Assembly (NCBI RefSeq): GCF_017874255.1
Contig: NZ_JAGGLD010000002.1
Location: forward strand, 372,001-436,000
DNA: 64,000 nt
From: Paenibacillus shirakamiensis
GTDB lineage: Bacteria; Bacillota; Bacilli; Paenibacillales; Paenibacillaceae
Reading direction: 5' to 3'
The notes below the pieces were generated by a model that saw only the letters and a list, made by a program, of their open reading frames with translations, did not search any database and had not been told where the DNA came from. Below, piece by piece: positions 26,653 to 38,400 of the stretch. Numbering within the stretch: position 1 is the first letter of the stretch; each line of letters begins with the position of its first letter. The position numbers and the translations under genes are program-made.

Positions 26653-29600
26653 CTATTTTACCACCTTAGTGAAATTAGCATAGTGGTCATTTGTATAATA
26701 AATAGAGCCGTCAGTACCTCGTACAAACCTTTGTGCATCTCGAGCCTCATTAGGTAATTTATTATTCACATCATATTCTTTGTAATTTATTGGATTACCA
26801 GCGCTGTCTGTAACGGGAAGTTTTCCATCTTTATTGTTATATTTACTCCCTGCTGCAGTGCCCTCAGTTTGCCCTGAAACATTTCCCTGCCAACCGTTTT
26901 TTTCATACTTTTTGTAGATGTCTTGTGCATTGGTAGGAAGATCGGTGATTTTACAATTTGTATTATGCACCCAAATCCCCAGATCACTCACAAAGTAAGT
27001 ATGGAACTCATCAACGGTCATGTTGTAAACTGTGACGTGCTTGTGCAACAGTTCAATGCTGTCTATCTTGAGTGTATTCCCATCACTTTGAACAAGCAAG
27101 TCACCAGGTTTGAGGTCTTTGACGAAAGTCCATCCTTTTCCGTAAACCCAGAATGGATGATTAAATGTCGATTCAATCGTCTGACCGCCTACATGAATCT
27201 TGAAGATCTCATCCGTTTTGTGATTAAACGTAGCTGTAACTTCTTTATATGCTACCTCACCCGTTACCTCATCTTTCGAAAGAACCATATCTCCGACTTC
27301 AATGTCTTCAATATTCTTCTCTCCATTGTCAGTAAGCACTTTTGTACCGGCCGTGAAACAATTACATCCTCCTGTTGTTGTTTTAGTGCCTGCTGTTTTG
27401 GTGCCTGTTGTTTTACTGCCAGCAGCCTTGCCAGCTGCATTTCTCTCCCCAACTGACATTTCCCTAATAACCTGTCTAGTTCCAATTACTCCTAATTTTA
27501 AACCTAATCCATTAAATACACTTGAAGAATCTAATCCTATAAATGGAAGATCCTCTACAGCCGTCCCCTTCTCTGCAAACCAAAATATCGTCTCTAATGC
27601 TCCCTTAGCCCAATCAGATTGTCCTTTTTCATAATTTACGTTTAATGCATTCATAGACTTCTTAGAAATATCGAAATTGTTATATTGAGAATTTTTTTTC
27701 ATAAAATCATAGATAGCTAAGCCTTGAGTTGCATTTGTAGCTAATTTTTCTGTAAGAACTTGATCTAGAAACTTTTTTTCATTATTTGTAATAGTATAAC
27801 CAATATCTGCTTTAACTTTTACATCTGCCGTACCCTTAGTGCTTACTTCAATAAAAGTACGACCAATAGTAGTTCTAGTCGTCTGTTCATTGACCTTTGT
27901 CGAAGATATACTTGATGCTTTTAAAGCGCTATTCCATTGCGCAGCTGTCATATTACCTTTTTGGGATACCACAATATCGATAACTTTATTCATATTTGCT
28001 TTTGTCTCGTACATTAATGGTGTGATAACTTTTTGCTTAGCAGCCTGACTCTCCCTTAAATTTGTAGCAGTTTGAGAGATTGCAGTTCTCTGTGCAGACG
28101 TCTTAGCATTGAAATAGGCCGTTGTTAAAGATATCAGTTCGGCTTTAACTTCCAGATTTTTAATATTCTTATCTGACTTTTGCAAATGTCCTGTAGGATC
28201 GCTGTACATAATCGGTTCATTGCTTACATAAGTATACAAATTTAACGATAATGCATCCTCATCTGAACCTCTATACGTATCCTCACTCATGAACCTTGCA
28301 ATGCTAGGATCATAGTAACGTGCGTTCAGATAATAAAGCTTGTTCTCTTCATCATATTCATACCCTGAATACCTTACGGAGTTATTTACATTACCCGTTG
28401 AATCTGTAATGTTCCCAAAGGCATCATAATAATATGAAGCTTTGATCTCTCCACTATCGTTCACTAATGCTGTGACATCGGCATGTCCATTGTATAGATA
28501 CGAATATTTATCTGTTCCTACCTTACGAGTTAACAGGTTGGTACCATACAAGTTAAATGCTGTCTGTTTGCCGGAACCATCGGTTTCTAAGACCACTTTA
28601 TCGTATTCATAGACATACTGATTTACGGTGCCATTGGAGGTCTTCTTCGTCCTTAATCCTTCACCATTATACTCATAGGTTACGGTTCCTCCAGCAGAAC
28701 TAGACTTAGTTAATTGATCCCATACATCATACTCATAACTAGCTGTTCCTGAGACGATATTCTCAATTCTTGGATTTTCATTCTTTTGGCCATAAATAAA
28801 CATGCCAAATGATGGATCTGTTGGTTTAAGTGGATCAATCTTCTTAATCGTCTCAGAGGTCTTGCTCATTAGATTACCATTGTTATCATAATGGTAATTA
28901 ACCGCTTGAGCACTTCCTTCTGATGTGATTTCTCGGGTCAGATTCAATCGATTCTGATCATTGTATTCATACTGAGTGGTCTTGACTTGAGCAGCATCTT
29001 TGACCCGTTGTTCCGTACGGTTGCCTGCCGCGTCGAATGCATACGTAGTCTGTCTTCCTCCAGGTTCAAGCACACTTTGAAGGCGATTCAACACATCATA
29101 AGCATAAGTCGTCTTGCCTTTGGGAACATTATTAATTAGCTCATCCTTGGATAATTGATTACCTGCTGCATCATAAGCATATTGATAGGAATCCATAACT
29201 TGATTTCCTTTGAAATTCTTCAAAGTACTCAATCGATTCGCAGGTGTGTAGGTGTATTCCTCTCGAATTCCATTGGGATACGTGGCAGTCTGACGCGTTC
29301 CGTCAGCATAATAGCTATAGGTATACGATGCATCATTATTCGCTTTAACCTCTGATAATCGATTGGTCTTGTCATAGACTTTACGAGTTACATTTCCCTT
29401 GACATCCGTTGTGATCTCCGCTCGATTTCCTTGGGGTAATCCCGTGATTTCATCGTATTGATACGTATTTGTACCTAACTTCGGCAAAGATTTGGTCACC
29501 GTACGATTCATTTCATCGTACGTTCTCGACGTGATTCCGTTCTTATCTGTGACCGTAAGCTGATTGTTATTATTATCGTAGCTGTATGACACTTTACGAT

Positions 29601-32600
29601 CTTGCAATGGCGTTGACGCTAGAGTTGGACCGTCTACGACACGAGAGACTTGACGCTTATGGATATCTAGTACATACGAAGTGATATTTCCATTACGATC
29701 CTTTTTCGTCTTCATCATGCCATTAGCATAATAAGTATAGGTCTCCATCCGACTATCTTGATAGGTTGAATTCCCTTTTGAAGTACTTACTGCTGCCGGG
29801 TCCATTCGCCGAATGAGCAAATCGCTCACATTATATTCAAATGTACTCTTATTTCCTTTACCATCCGTCTGCGTAAGCTTGTTCCCATTAAGGTCATACG
29901 TGTATGAAGTTACTTCATCCAATGCATTCGTAACTGTACTTAGGTGACCTAAATAATCATAGCTATATCGAGTTGTGTTACCATTCTCATCGGTCACTGA
30001 CTGCTTCTGTCCTAATACATCATAGTCTGTTGAACTGGTATTCCCTTCTGCATTCACGCTAGACACTAGGACATTATTCTTGTTATATGCGAAAGAATTC
30101 AATCGATTTAATGCATCCCATGAGCGGACCTGTGTATCATTTAAGTTGTATTCCAATCGTTGTGTGGTTACACCACTTGCATCTTTTCGCTCAACTAATC
30201 GGTTCTTGTCGTCATAAATTAATGTTCCCGTATTCCCCAGCCAATTCGTCTCCGTAAGTTTGTTACCATTGGCATCGTACGTATATTGGGTAACATGAAC
30301 TTTGACACCTGCATTCAAATTTGTAACTGAGTTGCGTTCCTCGATCAGACGATTGAGACTGTCATATACATTTTCATGAATATTACCATTTCCATCCGTC
30401 TCATAACGCTTGTTCCCAATTACATCGTATGCTGTCTTCGTAGTAATTGGCTGTGAACCATCCTCTGCTTGTTCGGTTGAACTAATAAGATGGGATTCTT
30501 TATCATATTCATAGAGGTTCACTTTACCTAAGGAATCCCCTTCTTTGGCAAGATTACCTAACCGATCATATTGTTTGGTTATGGTGTAATCGGAGATGGT
30601 CTCGTCGCCTGGTGAGGTTACACTACGTATCAAGCCAAAATTATTATATGAATATGACGTTACGTTACCATTACCGTCCGTCTGACTAAGAGGTTGTCCA
30701 GCTAAATCATACGTGTGAAGCTCCATAGTCTGCTCTGGTGAGGTTACAGATTTCTTAACTGCAACAGAAAGGACCTTACCTGCATCGTCATAGGAAGTCA
30801 ATTCAAGGACGTTGTTAGCATCTGTCTCGACAATTTTACGTCCAGCACCATCATAAGCATAAGATGAGCTATTCTTCAGCCCACGATCCTTAGCTATTGG
30901 ATCCAGTGTGGAACTAACGAGATTTGCTGCATTATAACGAGTTATAGTACCATAACCCGTTTGCAATTTAGCATCGATGTTACTTCCTACACCTGTAGCG
31001 TAACCTTCTCCGTCCAGCTCCTTGGTTACGTTACCATTCTCATCATAGAGGTAACCTTTGGACACTTTCTCTGTCCATTCCGGGGACCAAATCCACGAAG
31101 CACTTAGCTTTTGCTCATTGAATTTCTCCGTAATCACCTTAATTCTACTCATGGTATCGTATGTGAATTCCGTACGGCTAAGATCCTTCCATGATTTAGA
31201 GGCATCATAACTCTGAGGTGAAATTTCCGCAATCTTCCGGTCTGCCTTGTCATAGACAGTGAGGGAGACGCCTGCCAGTGCATCCGTCTTCTTAACTGCT
31301 AGTCCCTTCTCGTTATACTCTAACTGAGTCTTGTTCCCCTTGGCATCGGTTGAGACCAACACCTTCCCTTGCCAATCATAGGTCAATGAGGTTCTAACAA
31401 CGACTGGATTGCCCTGCTCATCTATAGAAGGTTTCTTGGTTGCTATAGGACGATTCAAGGCATCATAAGTTACTTCCGATCGTACTCCATCAGGTGTAGT
31501 CTCGGCTACTGCATTACCATTCAAATCATATTCCGTTGTAGTCTCTAACACAGCCTTATCTCCACGTCCGGTAGTCACCGAGTATAGATCTTTAGTGTCT
31601 ACAACATGCTTCTCTGAAGTTTTTTTACCTTGATCATTGTAGGCATATTCCGTACTAATCGATGTATTAGCTGAAGTATATATTTCTTTCTTGATTAAGT
31701 TTCCTTCTTCGTCGTACTTAAATAGACTTTTACTTCCGCTGCTTGTTGTAGTCTGTAGAACTTTATCATTTCCGTCATATTGATACTTGGTAACGATCTT
31801 ACGATCCTCCAGTGGTTTGGCATACAACGTTACCGGATCTTTACCCACACTCTCGACTAATTTGCGATCATCTCGGTCATAAGTTACTCCCTTGTACGTA
31901 TACTTCCCTGCGTCCAAAGGAATCCAAGAGTCTGTAAGGCGGTTCAGACCATCATAGTTGAAGTAACTAGTATTTCCCCTTGCATCCGTAGTTGCCTTCA
32001 ATACTCCATTCGTCTCATATACATTACTTACTGAATTGCCATCTGGATTCTGTCTCTCGACTTCTTGGCCCTGGTCATCATACGTCCACGTGGTTACAGC
32101 CGTATCTGTACCATTTAAGTATTTCATTTCTTTCTTCTGTGTCTTTCCATTATCCAGAACTTTATAACTATACTCGGCAAGGAGATCCGGTACTGCTTGA
32201 GCACTCGTCTTGAAGAACATTTTACTAACCCGATTCATTACATCATATTGATAGACATATGAAGATTTATTAGGCCGTGTCTCAGTTAACTTATTCCCAT
32301 AGATATCGTAAGTAAAAATTGTCTCATTCCCTACAACATCAGTCTGCTTTTGGATTTTACCGTTAGGATAATACACATAGCGAGTCCCTGCGCCTGCATC
32401 TCGGTATGAATTAGATAGCGTATTATCGTTAAGTCCATCTTTATCTGCAACATATTGCATGGGAGCAATACTCTGGACTAGACGCTGCTGACTATCATAA
32501 ATGAAGCGATTGGTCTCTCCCTCACTCTGAGCAGATCGAATTACATGTCCGTTGTTATCATAATTGTAATCAGTACGATAGCCACGTGGAGAGATTTGAC

Positions 32601-35400
32601 TGGTCTTCCATCCTAATATGTTATAGGAAGCGCTTGTACTGTTCCCCTCTGGATCTGTAAGTGTAGCTTTATTCCCGTAACGATCGTAGGTGTAAGATGT
32701 CGTATTCCCTTCGGGATCGGTCTCTGATTTTAACAAACCACTAACATTTAGACCCAGCTTCTGAACTTCTGCGAGTGAATAATACGCATAGCTGGATGTT
32801 GCAAATTTTGATGGATCGTTTGCGTTATAGCTATCTGTTCCGTTTAGGGGTCGTACTTTTTTGAGTAATAGTAGTTTGTTAGCATCATAGATATAGAATG
32901 TTAATTTACCTAATTCATCTTTTTCAGAAATGAGATTATTCTTATCATCATAGCTATATTCATTAGAGCTACCATCCGGGTTCACGCTTTTGGTGATATT
33001 CCCGTTGCTATCTCTAGTGTACTGTGTCTTGTTTCCATTTCGGTCAGTAACCGCCTTCTCTTCACCAAATTTATTAAATCCGTTAGCATCATTGTAATAC
33101 TCTACGAATGTTAATCTACCTTCTGGATCTTGAGACTTGATTACGAACATGGCCGTGTCATACCATTTGACAACGACTCGTCCATTAATATCCTTAATCG
33201 TCGTCATTCGGTTCGCTAGATCATACGTATAATTTTGCAGACTCCCCATATTATCCGTATATTGACTTACCTTATGTGGTCCAGTAGCAGGGCTATGATC
33301 ATACACAATGGTCTCAACGATGTTCTGACTCGCATCTTTGAGCTTGGTGAGATATCCATAAGTGTCGTAGACATAGCTGCTTATGACATTTCCTTCTGGA
33401 TCTGTGACAGTTACAAGTCTGTTCGAACCGTCATAGCTATATTTCACATTTCGATTCATTGGATCTGTAATCATCGTTAGATAGCCTGCTGCATTATATG
33501 TGACGGTATAGACACGTCCTACAGTATCTGTAATCTTAACAACTTTGCCTGTGCTATCTACATCTATTTTGACTATGTTCCCATTACGATCTTGCATGGA
33601 TGTCAGATATCCAGCGGTATTAAAGACGTACTTATATTGATCTGCCGTCGTCAATAGATGTGTGCCATCAGTCTGTTTGACAAGGGTTCCATGTGAATCA
33701 TTCGCAGTATAGGTTCCGTCGGTATTTTTGACAAACACCATCGCCGTACCTTTAGGAAGCTTGGCTACCTTTAACGTAGAGTTCGTGGAATCGTCTTTCA
33801 GATTTCCTTCAAAGCCAAAAGTCCACCCTCTTCCCATAGTACTCGAAGCACGATCATCCTTAGAATTGTACGTTCGAGTGAAATCTACACTAAATCCTGG
33901 TGCAGTAACAGTAAGATCCGTTATGGATTTGGAATAGTTCCCCGTGGTAACGGAGACACCTTCTTCCCCGTAGTGAATTTGCTCTTGTAGGGATGTATCA
34001 ATGGTCGTAGCTAAGGTAACAACCATATCTCCTTTTCCTGTAGAAGGCTTCTGAGTAGTATTCGGCTTATTCGTATCAGGCTTGGTCTCCGTTGCTTTGA
34101 GTGCTTTGGCCGCATTAATTACTCCACTGCTTGCAGTCTTCCCTTCCAATGACTTCAAGTAAGTTGTACTTGATTGTACTCGCTGAGCTAACTGCTCCGC
34201 CGTCAAATCCGAGAACTGACTTCTTACTAAAGCAGCCGTACCCGTAGACATTGCCGCGGCCATAGAAGTTCCACTTAAGTAACCATATTCACGATTAGGA
34301 AGTGTGCTTAAGATTCCTACCCCTGGAGCTGCAACATCCACAGACGAACCATAATTCGAGTTGGACGCAAGCTTACCTTGATTGTCAATGGCAGCAACAG
34401 ATATAACGTTAGGTAACTTATAAGCTGCGGGATAGATTGGCGCTTTAGTCATATCCTGTCCATTATTACCTGCTGCACACACGAATAACATATCGCTTTG
34501 GCTCATCGCCTCCTGCAAAGCTGGATTGACTTCGGGGCTCCCAAAGCTGGCGTTCATGACTTTAACACCCATCTGCTTCGCATATTCAATAGCCTCAATT
34601 GCATCCGAAGTATAGCCTGTTGTCCCACTGATGAATTTTAGCGGTAAGATTGTTACTTTCGGAGCCGTTTCGGCAATGATTCCTGCCACATGCGTTCCAT
34701 GCTTATCATCTGCTGCGCTATCGTATACGGTTGCGTCATGGTTAGAGAAATCCCATCCATTCACATCATCGACATAGCCATTTCCATCATCATCGATTCC
34801 GTTGTCTGGAATCTCATTGGAATTGATATACATATGAGACTTGAGATCAGGATGAGAAATATCCACTCCCGTATCTAGCACTCCAACTACTGTGGATGAT
34901 GCACCTTGAGTTACTTTCCAAGCATCCTTAGCCTTAATATCCATACCTGATTCTCCAGCTTGGTATCCTATATTCTGACCTGTATTGGACAAGCCCCAAA
35001 GCTCATCGAATCGATCGGCTAATGCTGAAGAACTAATAGTTAATTTATAGTCTGGCTGTGCGAACTGAACATTTGGATCTTTCTTTAATTCAGCGATCGT
35101 CTGATTCACATCATCGTTATCGCCTATTTCAAGTACTTCTACATTAGAGCGTCGCATCTTAGCTTTGGTATCTAACTTGCCTAATTTTAGCTTGGTCTTA
35201 ATTTCCTTTTTACTAGCTACCGCTTTTTCGTTATTTTTGTACTTTACGATAATCTGCTTGTGGTGCTTCGTTGCTGTTACATTGGTTATTGTGTTCCCTG
35301 ATGGTTCCGCTTGGACAGGCCCAATACTGCTAGATAACATGCTTATAATTACTGAACTCATCAAAAATACATGAAATGATCTGGATAATAGCTTCTTCAT
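26653..35400 (-). CDS. Secreted subtilisin-RHS-HINT-barnase polymorphic toxin
   Basis: A 2915-residue fusion. Residues 1-31 are a signal peptide; about 45-120 look like a subtilase propeptide. The S8 protease domain follows with Asp176 (DTGVD), His234 (HGTHVAG), oxyanion Asn312 and Ser379 (GTSMAAA). Then comes an RHS entry domain (DFTRTYNSKDDRASSTMGRG) and dozens of YD repeats to the RHS core end near 2361 (RYYDPSIARFMSEDTY). After a linker a HINT domain spans about 2682-2812 (CFTAGTKVL to IWVHN). The last 100 residues are a barnase-type guanyl RNase: YKEYDVN carries the likely general base Glu, QRFV the Arg and DHY the His. The HINT block should release the tip. Strong ribosome site AGGAGG. 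Confidence 0.9.
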   Translation of the reverse strand: MKKLLSRSFHVFLMSSVIISMLSSSIGPVQAEPSGNTITNVTATKHHKQIIVKYKNNEKAVASKKEIKTKLKLGKLDTKAKMRRSNVEVLEIGDNDDVNQTIAELKKDPNVQFAQPDYKLTISSSALADRFDELWGLSNTGQNIGYQAGESGMDIKAKDAWKVTQGASSTVVGVLDTGVDISHPDLKSHMYINSNEIPDNGIDDDGNGYVDDVNGWDFSNHDATVYDSAADDKHGTHVAGIIAETAPKVTILPLKFISGTTGYTSDAIEAIEYAKQMGVKVMNASFGSPEVNPALQEAMSQSDMLFVCAAGNNGQDMTKAPIYPAAYKLPNVISVAAIDNQGKLASNSNYGSSVDVAAPGVGILSTLPNREYGYLSGTSMAAAMSTGTAALVRSQFSDLTAEQLAQRVQSSTTYLKSLEGKTASSGVINAAKALKATETKPDTNKPNTTQKPSTGKGDMVVTLATTIDTSLQEQIHYGEEGVSVTTGNYSKSITDLTVTAPGFSVDFTRTYNSKDDRASSTMGRGWTFGFEGNLKDDSTNSTLKVAKLPKGTAMVFVKNTDGTYTANDSHGTLVKQTDGTHLLTTADQYKYVFNTAGYLTSMQDRNGNIVKIDVDSTGKVVKITDTVGRVYTVTYNAAGYLTMITDPMNRNVKYSYDGSNRLVTVTDPEGNVISSYVYDTYGYLTKLKDASQNIVETIVYDHSPATGPHKVSQYTDNMGSLQNYTYDLANRMTTIKDINGRVVVKWYDTAMFVIKSQDPEGRLTFVEYYNDANGFNKFGEEKAVTDRNGNKTQYTRDSNGNITKSVNPDGSSNEYSYDDKNNLISEKDELGKLTFYIYDANKLLLLKKVRPLNGTDSYNANDPSKFATSSYAYYSLAEVQKLGLNVSGLLKSETDPEGNTTSYTYDRYGNKATLTDPEGNSTSASYNILGWKTSQISPRGYRTDYNYDNNGHVIRSAQSEGETNRFIYDSQQRLVQSIAPMQYVADKDGLNDNTLSNSYRDAGAGTRYVYYPNGKIQKQTDVVGNETIFTYDIYGNKLTETRPNKSSYVYQYDVMNRVSKMFFKTSAQAVPDLLAEYSYKVLDNGKTQKKEMKYLNGTDTAVTTWTYDDQGQEVERQNPDGNSVSNVYETNGVLKATTDARGNTSYFNYDGLNRLTDSWIPLDAGKYTYKGVTYDRDDRKLVESVGKDPVTLYAKPLEDRKIVTKYQYDGNDKVLQTTTSSGSKSLFKYDEEGNLIKKEIYTSANTSISTEYAYNDQGKKTSEKHVVDTKDLYSVTTGRGDKAVLETTTEYDLNGNAVAETTPDGVRSEVTYDALNRPIATKKPSIDEQGNPVVVRTSLTYDWQGKVLVSTDAKGNKTQLEYNEKGLAVKKTDALAGVSLTVYDKADRKIAEISPQSYDASKSWKDLSRTEFTYDTMSRIKVITEKFNEQKLSASWIWSPEWTEKVSKGYLYDENGNVTKELDGEGYATGVGSNIDAKLQTGYGTITRYNAANLVSSTLDPIAKDRGLKNSSSYAYDGAGRKIVETDANNVLELTSYDDAGKVLSVAVKKSVTSPEQTMELHTYDLAGQPLSQTDGNGNVTSYSYNNFGLIRSVTSPGDETISDYTITKQYDRLGNLAKEGDSLGKVNLYEYDKESHLISSTEQAEDGSQPITTKTAYDVIGNKRYETDGNGNIHENVYDSLNRLIEERNSVTNLNAGVKVHVTQYTYDANGNKLTETNWLGNTGTLIYDDKNRLVERKDASGVTTQRLEYNLNDTQVRSWDALNRLNSFAYNKNNVLVSSVNAEGNTSSTDYDVLGQKQSVTDENGNTTRYSYDYLGHLSTVTNALDEVTSYTYDLNGNKLTQTDGKGNKSTFEYNVSDLLIRRMDPAAVSTSKGNSTYQDSRMETYTYYANGMMKTKKDRNGNITSYVLDIHKRQVSRVVDGPTLASTPLQDRKVSYSYDNNNNQLTVTDKNGITSRTYDEMNRTVTKSLPKLGTNTYQYDEITGLPQGNRAEITTDVKGNVTRKVYDKTNRLSEVKANNDASYTYSYYADGTRQTATYPNGIREEYTYTPANRLSTLKNFKGNQVMDSYQYAYDAAGNQLSKDELINNVPKGKTTYAYDVLNRLQSVLEPGGRQTTYAFDAAGNRTEQRVKDAAQVKTTQYEYNDQNRLNLTREITSEGSAQAVNYHYDNNGNLMSKTSETIKKIDPLKPTDPSFGMFIYGQKNENPRIENIVSGTASYEYDVWDQLTKSSSAGGTVTYEYNGEGLRTKKTSNGTVNQYVYEYDKVVLETDGSGKQTAFNLYGTNLLTRKVGTDKYSYLYNGHADVTALVNDSGEIKASYYYDAFGNITDSTGNVNNSVRYSGYEYDEENKLYYLNARYYDPSIARFMSEDTYRGSDEDALSLNLYTYVSNEPIMYSDPTGHLQKSDKNIKNLEVKAELISLTTAYFNAKTSAQRTAISQTATNLRESQAAKQKVITPLMYETKANMNKVIDIVVSQKGNMTAAQWNSALKASSISSTKVNEQTTRTTIGRTFIEVSTKGTADVKVKADIGYTITNNEKKFLDQVLTEKLATNATQGLAIYDFMKKNSQYNNFDISKKSMNALNVNYEKGQSDWAKGALETIFWFAEKGTAVEDLPFIGLDSSSVFNGLGLKLGVIGTRQVIREMSVGERNAAGKAAGSKTTGTKTAGTKTTTGGCNCFTAGTKVLTDNGEKNIEDIEVGDMVLSKDEVTGEVAYKEVTATFNHKTDEIFKIHVGGQTIESTFNHPFWVYGKGWTFVKDLKPGDLLVQSDGNTLKIDSIELLHKHVTVYNMTVDEFHTYFVSDLGIWVHNTNCKITDLPTNAQDIYKKYEKNGWQGNVSGQTEGTAAGSKYNNKDGKLPVTDSAGNPINYKEYDVNNKLPNEARDAQRFVRGTDGSIYYTNDHYANFTKVVK

Positions 35401-35409
35401 AGGTTCCTC

Positions 35410-38400
35410 CTAAAATTCCATTGGTCTAACATAACTAAGTGAATCTGTGAAGATCTTAGGCTCTGCTTTTTGAATCACGGTATAGGTTAGGGAGGAACCG
35501 CCAGATACATTAGCTCTAAATTTGATGCTGTTCAGAACACCTGTCCAAGATTCTCCTATATTCACTACTTTATCTGTGGTAAACACAATTTGGCCTGGCT
35601 TAAATGCTGTGACAGTAATATCCGTTCCTGCAATTTTTCCGGTGGAAAGTTCCGGTGTTCCTGTAATCATAGATAAGTCCACTACTGTAAGCGCATTGGA
35701 ATCGTAATTCACCATTAACGTGTAGCGGCTGAAGTCTGTAACATCAGATGCCGTCAGTCCCAAATCAACGGTCTGTTTCTTGGTTAATTTAGCCGTCATT
35801 GTGTTATTTACAATCAGTCCTGTCCAATCTCCATTTCCTGCGGCATTGCGGGTACGTATCCGGTATTTATGTTCTGAACCCTTGGCAATTCGGCGATGTT
35901 GGTAGGAAGTATGCATACCCATGTCCTCTACCTTCCCATCAACTTCGATATCATAACCTTGAGCTGTTGGATCTGCATCCCAGGTAACATTCACAATACT
36001 TCCTGAAGAAGATAGTTGAATATTTTGAGGTGCGGCTGGGAAATCAGGAAGCGTAGCGAGTGTTACCATCTTGGACCAGTCTCCTTGCACCGCATCTGTG
36101 GTAGCGCGAACACGGTACGTATGTGGTGTGAAGGAGTCAAGTAAAATATCTCGGTATGTCGTATCCTCGAAGTTATTAACCACGACTTGTCCATCCAGTT
36201 CCACGTCGTAACCCTGAGCTCCTTGGACTTTCTCCCAAGTTACCGTAACGTAATCCTTCCCTGCTACGGCATTTACATGCGTAGGAGGAATAGGCTTTAG
36301 AGGTAGGGTTGTTAACGTAATGGGTAGCGACCATCCACTAATACCCGCTACTCCTTTGGCCCGAATACGATAGACGTGTGTAGTCTCAGGCGTTAGACCC
36401 TCTTGCTTATAGGTACTTCCGATTATACTTCTGATTTGTCCATCCACCTCGACATCGTAGCCGACAGCCGCGAGTACTGGACTCCAATTTAGTTCAATGG
36501 ACACATCTTGCACATTGTCCGTAATCTTACTAGGAGTTGACATGAAGAAGGTAGTACACGAAATGGGACTGCTCCAATCCCCAGATCCTACTTCGTTCAC
36601 GCCTCTTACCCGATACTGATGAGTGGAACCTGGCTCCAGCCCAGCAATCTCGGAAGCATTCGACATACTATTCTTGATGACTACAATTCCATCGGCCTCG
36701 ATTTCATAGTAAGAAGCATCTTCAATAGGTTTCCAACTCAACCTAACCTTTTTCTCCTCTGCATCTGCTTTTAGTTCTGTAGGAATTGTCGGAAGGGTAG
36801 TAAGAGTCATTACCGTATAGCGCTGAGACCATGGACTCGCTCCACCACTATTGAGTGCACGTATCCTGTACGTATGCTGTGAACCTGGGACTAGACCTCC
36901 GGCTTTGAATTGTGTGGACTTGCTCGTCTGGCGAAGTTGACCGTCCCATTCCACTTCATAAGTCATAGCTTCAAGCACATCATTCCACTGCAAACTTACG
37001 GTTTTGCTAGTAGGTATTGCGTTAATATTACCGGGAAGTGTGGGAAGGGGAAGTAACGTTCTAACCACAACGGCAGTACTCCACGGCCCCTTAATTCCGT
37101 TATTCACCGCGCGTACTCGGTAGGTATAGACGGTATTGGAAGCTAATGAATTCGCACTGTAGACAAGCGAACTTCCATTCGAGATGACCTGGCCACTGTT
37201 TACTTCAATCTCATACTCCGTGGCATCTTGAACTGCATTCCAGCTTAATTTGGCACTATTGCTCGTGACTGAACCTTTTACATTTTGAGGCTGTACAGGT
37301 AGCTTGGCCGGAGGTCCGACTTGAATAGAAGTAGGTGAAGCCGTCTCAATTCCCTCTTGATTCCTAGCCTTAATCTGGAATTTATATGATTTTCCTGACG
37401 TAAGTCCTTTAACGGTAATTTTCTTGTTAGTTAAGGTGATCCATACAGGGGATGTAGAAAGATTTCCGCTTGCATCGACTGTGCTATTGCCCGTAGTTAA
37501 TTGGTATTGTGTATTCGAAGGATTGGTGTCTGAGATGTTAAATGAAGCTGTGGTTGGCGTTGTTCCACTTAGCGCCAGAGCTGGGTCTGCGGCTAGTGTG
37601 TAAGCATCTCGATTCTCTGTAGTAATATTGCCTAAGGAGTCCTGAACTTCAAATTTGACGATGTATTTTTTGTTAGGGGTAAGACTACTTATCTTTGAAT
37701 TATAAGAAGGACTATAACTCCAGCCCGTAGTCTTGTCATTAATACTGAATCTGTATGGACCAGCATTACCATTAAAAATAACGGAAGCTTTGATATCATT
37801 GGACGTTGAAACAGTACTTAGAGTGTATTGAATGGGTACATCATTCATCGAAAAATTTCCCAAGACCTGATTCATCTGAATGCCGTCACTAACTTCGTAA
37901 CGAATCGTGTGATTGCCTTTGGTTAAATTATCCTTTTTCAAGCTATTAAATGTGACTATATCCGTATCACCTGATAGTTTAATATTCTTTTCTTCTCTAC
38001 TTTGAGCTTCATTATCTAAAAAATATTTTACAGTTACTAGAGTGTTCATAGGACCGGAGAGTTTGACTCTGGGTAGGAAAGGCTGCTCTTGAAAAGCTGC
38101 TACAGGTAAAAATTGATTTCCTCCTAATTGAGCTATCTCACCATAATCATTGGATCCCCAACTCTTGACGCTTCCATCCTCCATCAATGCTAAAGAATGG
38201 GTGTAACCTGCAGCTAATTGTGTAACCCCTTTTAAAAATGGATTAATAGTTGGGGTTTTAATATCTTTTGTATTACCCATCCCTAACTGTCCATAGGAGT
38301 TACTTCCCCAGCTTTTTACTGTTCCATCTTCCATTAAAGCTTCAACATAACCACGATCAGCATATTTAGCCCCTGCACTTAGTATCTTTACTCCCTTTAA

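Noticed and set aside
26923..27456. A 177-codon plus-strand frame opposite the HINT region
   Set aside because: Antisense to clear HINT coding sequence; no ribosome site.
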